Counted from the stretch's first letter, positions 41,501-50,912 are shown. The stretch: 64,000 nt of DNA from JACVRW01 sp963734365 (GCA_963734365.1 CAVTGV010000005.1:162889-226888); one strand, 5' to 3'. The notes: generated by a model not told the origin, from the letters alone. Translations and numbers: made by a program.

Positions 41501-44500
41501 TGCGCTGCGCCAACCCGCGGGCGCGGATCTCGGTCAAGCTCGTGTCCGAGGTGGGCGTGGGCACCGTCGCCGCCGGCGTGGCCAAGGCCAACGCCGACCA
41601 CGTGGTGATAGCGGGCCACGACGGCGGCACCGGGGCATCGCCCCAGGCGTCGATCCACCACGCCGGCGTGCCCTGGGAGATCGGGATCGCCGAGACCCAG
41701 CAGACGCTGCTGCGAAACGACCTGCGCTCGCGCATCCTCGTGGAGGCCGACGGCCAGATGCGCACCGGCCGTGACGTGGCGATCGCGGCGATCCTGGGCG
41801 CCGACGAGTTCGGCTTCTCCACGGCGCCGCTGATCGCGCTGGGCTGCGTGATGATGCGCGTCTGCCACCTCAACACCTGCCCGGTGGGTGTGGCCACCCA
41901 GGATCCCGAGTTGCGCGAGCGCTTCGACGGCCAGCCCGAGCACGTGGTCAACTACCTGTTCCTCGTGGCCGAGGAGACTCGCGCGATCATGGCGCGGCTG
42001 GGCGTGCGCTCGATGGACGAGCTGATCGGCCACACCGAGCTGCTCGAGCCGGTGGACTCCGTGGAGCACTGGAAGGCGGCCGACATCGACCTGTCCGCGC
42101 TGCTCGAGCGGCCCGAGGGGCTCGATCCCGACGCTCCGCTGCACTGCACCAGGCGCCCCGACCCGGTGCTCTACGACTCGATCGACGTCGATCTGCTGCA
42201 GCGCTGCCGCCCAGCCATCGAGGAGGGGCGGCCCGTGCGCCTCGAGCGGCGCGTGGAGAACAAGAACCGCGCCGTGGGCGGTCTCCTGTCGGGTGAGATC
42301 GCGCGGGTGCACGGCGACGACGGCCTCCCCGACGGGAGCGTGGACCTGCGCCTCCAGGGCTCCGCCGGCCAGAGCTTCGGGGCCTGGCTCGCGCGCGGCG
42401 TCGAGATCGACCTCGAGGGAGACGCCAACGACTACTGCGGCAAGGGTCTCTCGGGCGGGACCGTGGTGGTGCGCCCACCGGCCGGCGCGACGTTCGCGGC
42501 CGAGGACAACGTGATCGTCGGCAACACGGTGCTCTACGGCGCCACCTCGGGCCAGGCCTTCTTCCGCGGGCTGGCGGGCGAGCGCTTCGCCGTCCGCAAC
42601 TCGGGCGCGCTCACCGTGGTGGAGGGCGTGGGCGACCACGGCTGCGAGTACATGACGGGCGGCCGCGTGGTGATCCTGGGCCGGACGGGGCTCAACTTCG
42701 CCGCGGGGATGAGCGGCGGGATCGCCTACGTGCTCGACGAGGACGGCGGCTTCCGCGATCGCTGCAACACCGAGCTGGTGGGCTTCGACGCCATCACTCC
42801 CGACGAGTCGGAGGAGCTGCGCGGCTGGATCGAGGAGCACCGCGAACGCACCGGATCCGTGGTGGCCGAGCGGGTGCTCGGCGACTGGCAGGCCTCGCTC
42901 AACCGCATCGTCAAGGTGATGCCGCACGACTACAAGCGCGCCCTCCTGGAGCTGGCGGCCGAGGGCGAGGCCGAGGTGGCGGCTGCGGCCGCCGGTCCTG
43001 CCGCGAGCCCGGGCTACGCCGCGGGCGCCGTGGTGGTGTCGGCGCCGGTGAGGAACGGGGTGCTGATGGGCGAGCTGGGCGGCTTTCTGCGCCTGCACCG
43101 GGTCGGCTTCGACAAGCGCGATCCGGAGGACCGGGTTGGGGACTACCGCCAGTACTTCGCGCTGCCCGACGACCGGGTGCTGCGCGATCAGGGCGCGCGC
43201 TGCATGGACTGCGGCGTTCCGTTCTGTCACGAGGGCTGCCCGCTCGGCAACCTGATTCCGGACTGGAATGACCTGGTCTACCGCGACCACTGGCGCGACG
43301 CGCTGATCAAGCTCCACCAGACCAACAACTTCCCCGAGTTCACCGGCCTGATCTGTCCAGCGCCGTGCGAGTCGGCCTGCGTGCTCGACATCAACGACGA
43401 CCCGGTGACGATCGAGCAGATCGAGCTGGCCATCGTGTCGCGCGGCTTCGAAGAGGGCTGGATCGTTCCCGAGCCGCCGGAGATCCGGACCGGTCGCACG
43501 ATCGCGGTGGTGGGCTCGGGCCCCGCCGGGCTGGCCGTGGCCGCCGAGCTCAACAAGCTCGGGCACAGGGTCACCGTCTACGAGCGCGACGAGGGAGCGG
43601 GCGGCATGCTGCGCTTCGGCGTGCCCGACGCCAAGCTCGAGAAGTGGATCATCGACCGGCGCGTGCGGCTGCTCGAGGAGGAGGGGATCGAGTTCCGCTG
43701 CCGGGTCGACGTCGGCGTCGACGTGAGCGCGGGCGACCTGCTGCGCAATCACGACGCGCTGATCGTGGCCACGGGCTCGCGGGTGCACCGCGACCTCGAC
43801 GTGCCGGGCAGCGAGCTGCGCGGGGTGCACTTCGCGATGGAGTACCTCTACCAGCGCAACCGTGCCGTGGCGGCGATGGAGGGTCGCAGCGCGCGCCCCA
43901 CTCTGCCCGACCGCGTGATCAGCGCCGCCGGCAAGCGCGTGGTGGTCGTGGGCGGGGGCGACACCGGAATGGACTGCATCTCCAACGCGCTGCGGGAGGG
44001 CGCGTCCGACGTCCTGCTGCTCGACGTCTACCCCCAGCTGCCCAGCAGCGGGCGCCCGGCCGGTACTCCGTGGCCGCTGCCGCCCAAGCGCACCACCTCC
44101 ACCTACGCCCTCGACGAGGGCGGCAAGCGCCGCTTCGGCACCCAGGTGATCGCCCTGCAGGGAGAGGACGGCAGGGTCACCGGGATCGAGGGGCGCCACG
44201 TGGAGGGCAGCTCGTCACGCGACCTGCACGCGATACCCGGCAGCGAGTTCGAGGAGCCGGCGGACTTGGTGCTGGTGGCGATCGGCTTCGACCACCCCGA
44301 CCACGACGGCCCGGTGGGTGAGCTGCGGCTCGACCTCGACCGGCGCGGCAACGTCAAGGCGCCGGTCTACGGAACCAAGGTTGAGGGGCTGTTCGCGTGT
44401 GGCGACGCGCGCGTGGGCCAGTCGCTGGTGGTCACGGCGATCGCCGAGGGCCGCCGCTGCGCTCGGGTGGTCGACCAGTACCTGGGCGGCTCGGGCGAGA

Positions 44501-44634
44501 TCCGGCGGGTGCCGGCGGAGGCGCTGTTCGCCTTCGAGGACGGCGACCCCTACTCGCTGCGCCATCAGGCGGAGATCGCGCGCACGGTGACCGTGGGCGA
44601 AGCCTTCTGGAGCGGCCCGCGCGACGAGCGCTGA
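38523..44634 (+). CDS. gltBD: fused glutamate synthase GltB-GltD, with one-base frame break
   Basis: TTG 38523 begins a short propeptide ending EHDA, followed by CGVAFVAR, whose cysteine is the N-terminal glutaminase nucleophile. The frame breaks at the GGG at 40782-40784 (..YFTGTASRV / GVGVNVLAW..); deleting one G yields one 2036-residue frame. GltB part: amidotransferase about 17-430, central domain, FMN/synthase domain with CVMMRVCHLNTCPVGVATQ (3Fe-4S), and the C-terminal beta-helix. After an Ala-rich linker near 42990-43065 the same frame continues into GltD: CMDCGVPFCHEGCPLGN and CPAPCESACVLDIN for 4Fe-4S clusters, VAVVGSGPAGLAVAAEL for FAD, VVVVGGGDTGMDC for NAD(P)H. It makes two glutamates from glutamine and 2-oxoglutarate. 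The large and small subunits are separate in most bacteria. Confidence 0.88.
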
Positions 44635-44684
44635 GGGCCCCCGCTCGACGATTCCCTTCGGCCCAACCGGGGTACCTGTTCGAC

Positions 44685-44873
44685 ATGAACCGCGGGATCG
44701 AGGTGCTCAAGCTGCGCCGCGGTACGAGCGCGGCGGCGGCCGGCAGCATGGCGAGCGTGACCGCGCCGAGCGTGCGGAGCGATCCCTACGCGTCGGTTCC
44801 GGTCACCACCGGCAGCCTGGTCTGTCCGGCGTTCAAGGCGTCGAAGGCAGCGAGGGCGGCAATCCGGGGCTAG
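44685..44873 (+). CDS. doubtful 62-aa ORF
   Basis: An ATG frame in the 267-base gap after gltBD reads NRGIEVLKLRRGTSAAAAGS and ends ASKAARAAIRG. It is basic and alanine/serine-rich with no domain, signal or clear ribosome site. It may be a small basic protein or chance. The gap shows nothing else I can name. Confidence 0.25.
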   Translation: MNRGIEVLKLRRGTSAAAAGSMASVTAPSVRSDPYASVPVTTGSLVCPAFKASKAARAAIRG

Positions 44874-44901
44874 CGCCCGAGCCACTGGTAGCGTCGGGAG
44901 C

Positions 44902-45870
44902 GTGCCCAGCGCCTTCGTCACCGGCGGCTCCGGCTTCATCGGCGGCGCCCTGATCGAGCGGCTCCGGCGCGAGGGCTGGGACGTGCGTGCCCTCGCCCGC
45001 TCGGAGCGCTCGGCCGATGCGGTACGGGCCCTCGGCGCCGAGCCGGTGAGCGGCGATCTCGAGGACCCGAACGCGCTCCGCGAGGGCAGCGAGGGCTGTG
45101 GGGTCACGTTTCACTCGGCGGCCAAGGTGGAGGACTGGGGGGACCCGGACGAGTTCGAGCGCCTGAACGTCCGCGGCACGCAGAACGTGGTGGACGCCTG
45201 CCGCGCGGCCGGCGTGGAACGGCTCGTGCACGTGGGCACGGAGGCCGCGCTCATGGCGGGCCATCCGCTCGTGAACGTCAACGAGGACGCTGCGCTGCGG
45301 CCGGACTCGCCGGCGCTCTACTCGTCTTCGAAGGCCAAGGCCGAGCAGCTGGTCCGTGCGGCCAACGGCGACGGCCTCGAGACCGTGGTGATCCGCCCGC
45401 GCTTCGTCTGGGGCAGCGGCGACACCACTCTGCTTCCCACGCTCGCCGAGATGGTGCGAGCAGGACGCTTCCGCTGGGTGGGGGGCGGCCGCCAGCTCAC
45501 CGCCACCACGCACGTGGCCAACACCGTCGAGGGGCTCTGGCTCGGCGCCACCCGCGCTCCCGCCGGGAGCGTCTACTTCGTGACCGACGGCGAGCCGGTG
45601 GTCTTCCGCGACTTCGTGACCCGGATGCTCGCCACCCAGGGAGTGACGCCGACGGACAAGTCGGTGCCGGCCGGGCTGGCCTCGGCCGTGGCGCTCGCCG
45701 GCGAGCGCGTCTGGCGGCTGACCAAGCGGTCGGGTGCTCCGCCGATCACCCGCTTTGCGGTGTGGGTGTCCTCTCAGGAGTGCACGATCGACATCTCACG
45801 CGCCGAGACGGATCTCGGCTACCGCCCCGTGGTCTCGCGGGAGCAGGGGCTGGCTGAGCTGGCGGGCTAG
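44902..45870 (+). CDS. NAD(P)-dependent epimerase/dehydratase (extended SDR)
   Basis: A 322-residue extended short-chain dehydrogenase. AFVTGGSGFIGGALIERL is the G-x-x-G-x-x-G cofactor loop, GVTFHSAAKVEDWGDP and NVRGTQNVVDAC are family features, and ALYSSSKAKAEQLV is the catalytic Y-x3-K. VVIRPRFVWGSGDTT and TATTHVANTVEGL resemble 3-beta-hydroxysteroid dehydrogenase/isomerase-like members. It probably oxidises or epimerises a sterol-like or sugar substrate in the cytosol. The stop overlaps the convergent FHA gene stop by four bases. Confidence 0.88.
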   Translation: MPSAFVTGGSGFIGGALIERLRREGWDVRALARSERSADAVRALGAEPVSGDLEDPNALREGSEGCGVTFHSAAKVEDWGDPDEFERLNVRGTQNVVDACRAAGVERLVHVGTEAALMAGHPLVNVNEDAALRPDSPALYSSSKAKAEQLVRAANGDGLETVVIRPRFVWGSGDTTLLPTLAEMVRAGRFRWVGGGRQLTATTHVANTVEGLWLGATRAPAGSVYFVTDGEPVVFRDFVTRMLATQGVTPTDKSVPAGLASAVALAGERVWRLTKRSGAPPITRFAVWVSSQECTIDISRAETDLGYRPVVSREQGLAELAG

Positions 45871-46430
45871 CGCGCGCTCGTGGTTGCCTGGCCGCTGCTC
45901 TCGAGCTCGCCGGCCAGGCTCACGAAGAACAGCCTGAAGCGCCCGACGGCGATCTCGTCGCCGTCGTCGAGCTCGGCCAGCTCGATCCGGTCGCCGTTGC
46001 GGAACACGCCGTTGAGGCTGCGGTCGTCGAGCACCCGCGCACCGTCCTGGTCGCGGTAGATGAGAGCGTGCCGTCGCGAGACCGTCGGGTCGTCGAAGCG
46101 GACGTGCGCCGAGAGGCTGCGCCCGACCCGGGTCCAGCCGTCCTGCAGCGGCACCACCCGGACACGTTCGCCGTCCTCGAAGGCGAGATAGTCACCGCCT
46201 CGGACGAGCGCCTCACGCGCTTCCTCGAGCCAGTCGGGAGTCGCCTCGAGGTCGAGGTGGCGGGGCAGGTGGGCCTCCTCGCCGAACAGCGACGCGCGGC
46301 GGAACCGCTCACCGCCGCACTCGGGGCAGTCGGGTACTTCGTCCCTCTCGTGAAGCGCTACGGCAAAGCCGCACGCTTCGCACCGGAAAGAGCCGGCGCC
46401 CGCAAGGGTTCCGGCTGCAAAGGCTTCCAT
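45867..46430 (-). CDS. zinc-ribbon plus FHA-domain protein
   Basis: A 187-residue protein. Residues 16-40 form a zinc ribbon (FRCEACGF and PDCPECGGERF, two C-x2-C pairs). Residues about 85-170 are an FHA domain: TRVGRSLSAHVRFDDPTVSR then RHALIYRD and LDDRSLNGVFRNGDRIEL, with G-R, S-R-R-H and N-G positions that bind phosphothreonine. It should read Ser/Thr kinase signalling, but no kinase gene is in the window. Soluble; partner unknown. Confidence 0.85.
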   Translation of the reverse strand: MEAFAAGTLAGAGSFRCEACGFAVALHERDEVPDCPECGGERFRRASLFGEEAHLPRHLDLEATPDWLEEAREALVRGGDYLAFEDGERVRVVPLQDGWTRVGRSLSAHVRFDDPTVSRRHALIYRDQDGARVLDDRSLNGVFRNGDRIELAELDDGDEIAVGRFRLFFVSLAGELESSGQATTSAR

Positions 46431-46466
46431 CGGATTGTCTCTCCTCAGGGGGTGGGGGAAGTGGGG

Positions 46467-46499
46467 ATGGTAACGAGGCGCCTGCCCATGCCAAGTTAA
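46467..46499 (+). CDS. 10-aa leader ORF before a terminator
   Basis: ATG GTA ... TAA encodes MVTRRLPMPS, preceded by the purine-rich GGGGGAAGTGGGG. An intrinsic terminator starts four bases after its stop and the next gene begins at 46634. This is the arrangement of translation-controlled attenuation. Whether it is translated is not known. Two adjacent arginines and two prolines are the notable codons. Confidence 0.4.
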   Translation: MVTRRLPMPS

Positions 46500-46502
46500 A
46501 TC

Positions 46503-46523
46503 CCCGCTATTTGCGGGTTTTTT
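46503..46523 (+). terminator. intrinsic terminator (possible attenuator)
   Basis: CCCGC (46503-46507), loop TATTT, GCGGG (46513-46517), then six T (46518-46523). This is the only clear hairpin-plus-U-tract terminator I see in the window. On the plus strand it follows no full gene in the same direction within 600 bases; the upstream plus gene ends at 45870 and the FHA gene lies in between on the other strand. So it most likely acts within the leader of the gene at 46634. Confidence 0.75.
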
Positions 46524-46633
46524 GGACGAATGTCTGGGCCTCCCGATACCCTGCCGGGCCCCGCGTTATGCAGGCCTTCACCCGTCTGGCGCGCACGGGC
46601 AGGACTGCGACATCGAGAGGCGAAGCAGGGGTG

Positions 46634-46876
46634 ATGCCCGATCTCGGCGCGCTGATCATGCACACGTCGCTGGGCGCGCTGTCGCCCACGGCCGCCCGCT
46701 GCGGAGCCTGTCAGCGCACCCCGCTCGCGGGGGAGAGCACACACGAGCTGGACAGCGGCCGAGTGCTCTGCGAGCTGTGCTTCCGGCAGCTTCCGGCCGA
46801 CCGGCGCCACGCCGTGCGCAGCGAGCGCGTGCACGCCACCGACCGCCCGCTCGCGGTCGCGCCCCGAGCCGCCTGA
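46634..46876 (+). CDS. small zinc-binding protein
   Basis: An 80-residue protein from ATG 46634 (GCAGGGG upstream). CGACQRTPLAGESTHELDSG then RVLCELCFRQLPADRR has two C-x2-C pairs about 24 residues apart, like a treble-clef or LIM-type zinc site. There is no membrane segment. I do not know the family. Its leader carries a short ORF and an intrinsic terminator, so expression may be conditional. Confidence 0.65.
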   Translation: MPDLGALIMHTSLGALSPTAARCGACQRTPLAGESTHELDSGRVLCELCFRQLPADRRHAVRSERVHATDRPLAVAPRAA

Positions 46877-46904
46877 GCCGCCACTCCCGTAGGATGGCCG
46901 CGCC

Positions 46905-47462
46905 ATGCGCGAGGTCAGCGTCCATACGGTGATATCCGCACCTCGCGAAGAGGTCTTCGACTTCGTCTCCGACCTCGCGGGCCGGCCGGCCTGGACCGAC
47001 CACTACATGCACGACTACCGGCTCGCCCGCATCAACGCGGTGGGCGAGGGCGCGGCGGCGCGCTTCCGGCTGCGGCTGCCCTTCGGCCGTGAGTACGCCG
47101 AGCTCTCGGTCGCGGAGTTCGATCGCCCCCGGCGCATCGTCGAGCAGTTGGCCGTGGGGCGGCGCGGACGCAACCGCTCGGTTGCGGTGTTCGACTTCAC
47201 GCGTGAGGCCCCGGCCGTGACCCGCGTGGAGCTCACCACCTACGCGGAGCCGGCCACGTTCGTGGACCGGATCAAGGAGTTCGGCGCCGCGAGCTACATG
47301 CGCCGGCAGACCCGCAAGCAGCTCGACCGGCTGCGGATGATCTTCGAGGAACCGCCGAAGGAGCCCCTCCGGCGGGCCTCGGTCGCGGGCTACGAGGCTG
47401 CGAAGGCGCCGAGGTTCGGAGTGGCGGCCGGAACGGACCCGGCGCGCCCAGCGCGTCATTAG
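46905..47462 (+). CDS. SRPBCC (START-like) protein
   Basis: A 185-residue protein from ATG 46905. VSVHTVISAPREEVFDFVSD then LAGRPAWTDHYMHDY is the standard START/polyketide-cyclase opening, followed by strands AARFRLRLPFGREYAELSV and a final helix with RRQTRKQLDRLRMIFEE. The fold binds hydrophobic ligands. The last 40 residues are unstructured. It follows the zinc protein gene by 28 bases and precedes a lipoprotein gene by 13, probably one transcript. Ligand unknown. Confidence 0.82.
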   Translation: MREVSVHTVISAPREEVFDFVSDLAGRPAWTDHYMHDYRLARINAVGEGAAARFRLRLPFGREYAELSVAEFDRPRRIVEQLAVGRRGRNRSVAVFDFTREAPAVTRVELTTYAEPATFVDRIKEFGAASYMRRQTRKQLDRLRMIFEEPPKEPLRRASVAGYEAAKAPRFGVAAGTDPARPARH

Positions 47463-47475
47463 ACTGCCGGGCCGG

Positions 47476-48018
47476 ATGCCCTTCGTTCGTGCTCTGACGC
47501 TGCTCGCGTGCCTCGTGGCGCTCGCTGCGACCGTCGCGGCGTGCGGCAAGGAACAGGGCGTGGAGGAGCCCGCCCGGGAAGGCCTGGCCCTCCCGCTCGA
47601 CGGGGTGGACTACAACGTGTTCATCACCCGCCAGCTCAACCCGAAGATCCCGGCCGACGACGCGGTGTACGACGGCCCCGAGCCCGGGCCGGACGAGAAC
47701 CTGTACGGCGTCTTCCTCCAGGCCTGTAACCACTCGGACGACTCCCACCAGACGGTCGATGACTTCAAGATCGTCGACAACCAGGGGAACGAGTTCGAGC
47801 CCGAGCCGCTGGCCGACGACAATCAGTTCGCCTATACGCCGCGCGACCTCGCCTCGAAGGAATGCATCCCCGAGGCCGGGAGCGTGGCTCAGCTCGGTCC
47901 CACCGGAGGCGCGATGCTGCTCTTCAAGCTCCCGCTCCAGACGACCGAGAACCGGCCGCTCGAGCTCGAGGTCCAGGGCGAGGGCGACGAGAAGCTCACC
48001 TTCGAGCTCGACATCTAG
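47476..48018 (+). CDS. lipoprotein with immunoglobulin-like (DUF4352-like) domain
   Basis: A 180-residue lipoprotein: signal FVRALTLLACLVALAATVAAC with lipobox cysteine at about 23. The mature part (YNVFITRQLNPKIPADDAVY, NLYGVFLQACNHSDDSHQTV, DDFKIVDNQGNEFEPEPL, GAMLLFKLPL) is a beta-sandwich resembling DUF4352/telomeric-repeat-like exported domains that often bind proteins at the cell surface. Two cysteines could form a disulfide. Its stop overlaps the stop of the convergent PBP gene by four bases. Confidence 0.72.
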   Translation: MPFVRALTLLACLVALAATVAACGKEQGVEEPAREGLALPLDGVDYNVFITRQLNPKIPADDAVYDGPEPGPDENLYGVFLQACNHSDDSHQTVDDFKIVDNQGNEFEPEPLADDNQFAYTPRDLASKECIPEAGSVAQLGPTGGAMLLFKLPLQTTENRPLELEVQGEGDEKLTFELDI

Positions 48019-49688
48019 ATACCCGCCTCCAAGACCACCCGCGCGGCGGGCGCCGCGGTGGCGCCACCCGCCCCGGCCCGCACGAACATCACTCCCACCG
48101 CGATCTTCGGCTTGCGCACCGGGGCGTAGGCGGTGAACCAGGCATCGGTGTTGGACGGATCGGAGCCCTCGGCATCGGGGCCGCGCGTGTCCTCGAGCTC
48201 CGCGGTGCCGGTCTTGCCCGCGACCTTCACTCCCGTGATGCCCGCCGCCGTGCCGGTGCCGTAGGCCACCACGTCGACCATCAGCGACTCGATCGTGCGC
48301 GCCACGTCGGGCCTGGTCACTCGCACGCGCTCGGTGCCCTCGCCGGCCGCGAGGGTGGGCACGTAGCGGACGCCGTCGGCGGCGATCACCTGGCTCACCG
48401 AGGCGAGCTGCAGCGGGGTGGCGAGCGTCTTGAACTGCCCGATCGCAGTCGAGCCGACCTCGAGCGGCGTCTTGATCTCCGCTGCCGGCGGCAGCGTGCT
48501 CGACACCTCGCCCGGAATGATCGGCTTGGCGTTCCAGCCGTAGCGCTCGGCGGCGTCCACGAGAGCCTCGGCTCCCACTTTCACCCCGAGCGGCGCGAAC
48601 ACGGAGTTACACGAGTGGGCGAAGCTCTCGGTGAAGCTGCCGCCGCAGAACTCGCCGTTGGCGTTCTCGAGCTCGACCCCGTCGATCGTGGCCGCGCTCT
48701 CCACGGGGAACTCGGTGGACGGCTTGACGAGATCCTGCTCGAGCGCCGCCGTGGTGGTCACGATCTTGAAGGTCGAGCCGGGAGGCTGGGGAGCGGAGAA
48801 GGCGATCCCGGCCAGCGCGAGCACCTCGCCGTTCGAGGGGTCGAGCGCCGCGATGCCTCCGAAGCGCCCCGCCAGGCCCACCACGGCGGCCTCCTGGATG
48901 CGTGTGTCGATCGTGGTGCGTACCGCGGGGCTGGGCCGCGGCCGGGCGCGGGCCAGGGCGCGGCGGCCGGCCCGCAGCTCTCCGCCGGGGCGGCCACGCA
49001 GCCGGTTCTCGAAGGCCTCCTCGAGCCCGCTCTGGCCCACGGGCCAGTCGCGGGGAAAGCCATCCGCGTAGAGCGCCGCGCGCTCCGAACGGGTCTCCTC
49101 GGGCTCCATGCTCCCCGCGATCGAGTCCGCGATCCCGACGAGCGGCGAGGACCGCTCTCCGGCGGGCCCGCGCGCCAGAACCTTGCGGTTGCGCGACAGG
49201 AGCGTGGCGCGCTCGGCGGGCACGCTGTCGCGGTTGAGGCGCTCGCCGTCGCGCAGCTCCGGGAACACGAGGCGCGGCCGCCAGTCGATCCGCTCTTCGG
49301 ACACCGGCACCAGCAGGTCTCCGCGTAGCTTCCCGAACACCTCGGTGTCGACCACCACCGGGACCACCACCTGGCCGTCGCGCTCGCCGTCGGCGCCGTC
49401 GGCTTCCACGCGGGTCTGTGTCGACGTGGCCGCTGCGCTGCGGTAGAGGGCCCTGAAGCGCTTGAGCGGCCACTCCCGCTGGGCCGAGTCGGAGAGCAGC
49501 GCGTGCATGCCTCGCACGTCGTCCTGCTCCCATGCCTCGACGAAGTCGGTGGCCGTGCGTTCCGAGCCCGACGCGGCCGTGGACCCCACCAGGACACCGG
49601 CCGCCAGGGCCACGCCGGCCAGCCCGCCCAGGACGGGTAGCGCACGATGCGTGAGGCGCCTGCGGCGCTCGGCGTTGATCTCGTTCAC
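48015..49688 (-). CDS. class B penicillin-binding protein
   Basis: A 557-residue transpeptidase. One N-terminal helix (ALPVLGGLAGVALAAGVLVG) anchors it; residues about 45-150 are an NTF2-like MecA-N domain (TATDFVEAWEQDDVRGMHAL). The transpeptidase domain has S-x-x-K in QPPGSTFKIVTTTAALEQ, S-x-N in FAHSCNSVFAPLG and K-T-G in KVAGKTGTAELED. It cross-links peptidoglycan at the outer membrane face and is the target of beta-lactams. It resembles actinobacterial PbpA-type proteins. Divergent from the MarP-like protease. Confidence 0.92.
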   Translation of the reverse strand: MNEINAERRRRLTHRALPVLGGLAGVALAAGVLVGSTAASGSERTATDFVEAWEQDDVRGMHALLSDSAQREWPLKRFRALYRSAAATSTQTRVEADGADGERDGQVVVPVVVDTEVFGKLRGDLLVPVSEERIDWRPRLVFPELRDGERLNRDSVPAERATLLSRNRKVLARGPAGERSSPLVGIADSIAGSMEPEETRSERAALYADGFPRDWPVGQSGLEEAFENRLRGRPGGELRAGRRALARARPRPSPAVRTTIDTRIQEAAVVGLAGRFGGIAALDPSNGEVLALAGIAFSAPQPPGSTFKIVTTTAALEQDLVKPSTEFPVESAATIDGVELENANGEFCGGSFTESFAHSCNSVFAPLGVKVGAEALVDAAERYGWNAKPIIPGEVSSTLPPAAEIKTPLEVGSTAIGQFKTLATPLQLASVSQVIAADGVRYVPTLAAGEGTERVRVTRPDVARTIESLMVDVVAYGTGTAAGITGVKVAGKTGTAELEDTRGPDAEGSDPSNTDAWFTAYAPVRKPKIAVGVMFVRAGAGGATAAPAARVVLEAGI

Positions 49689-49766
49689 GGGGGGCAGAAG
49701 CGATGGTAAACCGCCGCACCAGCGCCATCGAGGGTGTGGCGCAAGACCACTACGCTCAGCCCGGCC

Positions 49767-50912
49767 GTGACCACACTGGACTGGATCATCGTCGCCTTCA
49801 CGGTCGTGATGGCCGCATGGGGATACGCCCAGGGGCTGATCGTGGGCGCGCTCTCGCTGGCGGGCTTCGCCGCGGGGGCCTTTGTCGGCTCACGCCTGGG
49901 GCCGCTGGTGCTCGACGACGGCGCCGAGTCGCCCTACGCCCCTCTGTCGGCGCTCATCGGAGCGGTGCTCGTGGGGGGCATCCTGGCGTCGCTGTTCGAG
50001 TTGCTCGGCTTCCGCCTGCGCGGCCGGCTCGGGCAGAGGCTCGGAGTGCTCGACGGCGTGGCCGGCGCGCTGCTGGTGGGCTGCCTGGGGCTGTTTCTCG
50101 CCTGGGTGGGCGGAGCCGTGGCCCTCAACACTCCCGGTGCGACCGACCTGCGCGAGCCGATCCAGCGTTCGAAGATCCTCGGCGAGCTCAACGCCAGCCT
50201 GCCGCCGTCGGGCCCTCTGATCCAGGCGCTGGCCCGCTTCGACCCCTTCCCCGAGATCGACGGGCCCGATGCCGACGTGCCGCCGCCGGACTCGAAGATC
50301 GCGCGCGACCGCGACGTGCGCCGGGCCGCGGCGAGCGTGGTCAAGGTGCTGGGCACCGCGTGCGGGCTCGGTGTTCAGGGCAGCGGATGGGTGGCCGCGC
50401 CCGGAACGGTGGTCACGAACGCGCACGTGGTGGCCGGCCAGGACGACACCACGGTCGAGCTCCGGGGGGAGGGAGAGTCCCTGGACGCCGAGGCGATCTG
50501 GTTCGACCCACGCAACGACGTGGCGATCCTGCGCGTGCCCGGCCTCGGGGACGCCCGGGCGCTCAAGCGCAACGAGAGTGCCGAGCGGGGAACAGCGGCG
50601 GCCATCCTCGGCTTCCCCCAGAACGGGCCCTACGACGTGCGACCGGCCCGCCTGGGCCAGACCTCGACGGTGGTCACCCAGGACGCCTACGGCCGCGGTC
50701 CGGTGGAGCGCAAGATCACCTCGGTCCGTGGCCGGGTGCGCTCGGGCAACTCGGGCGGTCCCGTGATCGACTCGGCCGGGCGCGTGCTCACCACGATCTT
50801 CGCCGCGTCGGTCTCCGACAGCGGACGCTCGGGCTTCGGCGTGCCGGATTCGATCGTGAGGCAGGGACTCGATCGAGCGCAGTCGCCGGTGGACACCGGG
50901 CCCTGCGCCTAG
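49767..50912 (+). CDS. MarP-like membrane serine protease (CvpA + trypsin domain)
   Basis: A 381-residue protein from GTG 49767. Four N-terminal helices (TTLDWIIVAFTVVMAAWGYA, SLAGFAAGAFVGSRL, LIGAVLVGGILASLFELLGF, GALLVGCLGLFLAWVGGAVA) match a CvpA/colicin V membrane domain. The chymotrypsin-like domain about 190-381 has His in TVVTNAHVVAGQD, Asp in DPRNDVAILRVPG and Ser in VRSGNSGGPVIDSAGRVL. Mycobacterial MarP has this layout and protects against acid by activating peptidoglycan hydrolases outside the membrane; the same role is inferred here. The neighbouring PBP fits a cell-wall context. Confidence 0.9.
   Translation: MTTLDWIIVAFTVVMAAWGYAQGLIVGALSLAGFAAGAFVGSRLGPLVLDDGAESPYAPLSALIGAVLVGGILASLFELLGFRLRGRLGQRLGVLDGVAGALLVGCLGLFLAWVGGAVALNTPGATDLREPIQRSKILGELNASLPPSGPLIQALARFDPFPEIDGPDADVPPPDSKIARDRDVRRAAASVVKVLGTACGLGVQGSGWVAAPGTVVTNAHVVAGQDDTTVELRGEGESLDAEAIWFDPRNDVAILRVPGLGDARALKRNESAERGTAAAILGFPQNGPYDVRPARLGQTSTVVTQDAYGRGPVERKITSVRGRVRSGNSGGPVIDSAGRVLTTIFAASVSDSGRSGFGVPDSIVRQGLDRAQSPVDTGPCA

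Noticed and set aside
40759..44199. 1146-residue frame antisense to gltBD, and many other long opposite-strand frames
   Set aside because: They mirror the codon bias of the real genes (Arg/Ala/His/Gly/Val-rich shadows) and show no domain; expected in high-GC DNA.
46503..46523. Terminator of the epimerase gene ending at 45870
   Set aside because: More than 600 bases away with the FHA gene on the opposite strand between them; a leader role for the 46634 gene is more likely.
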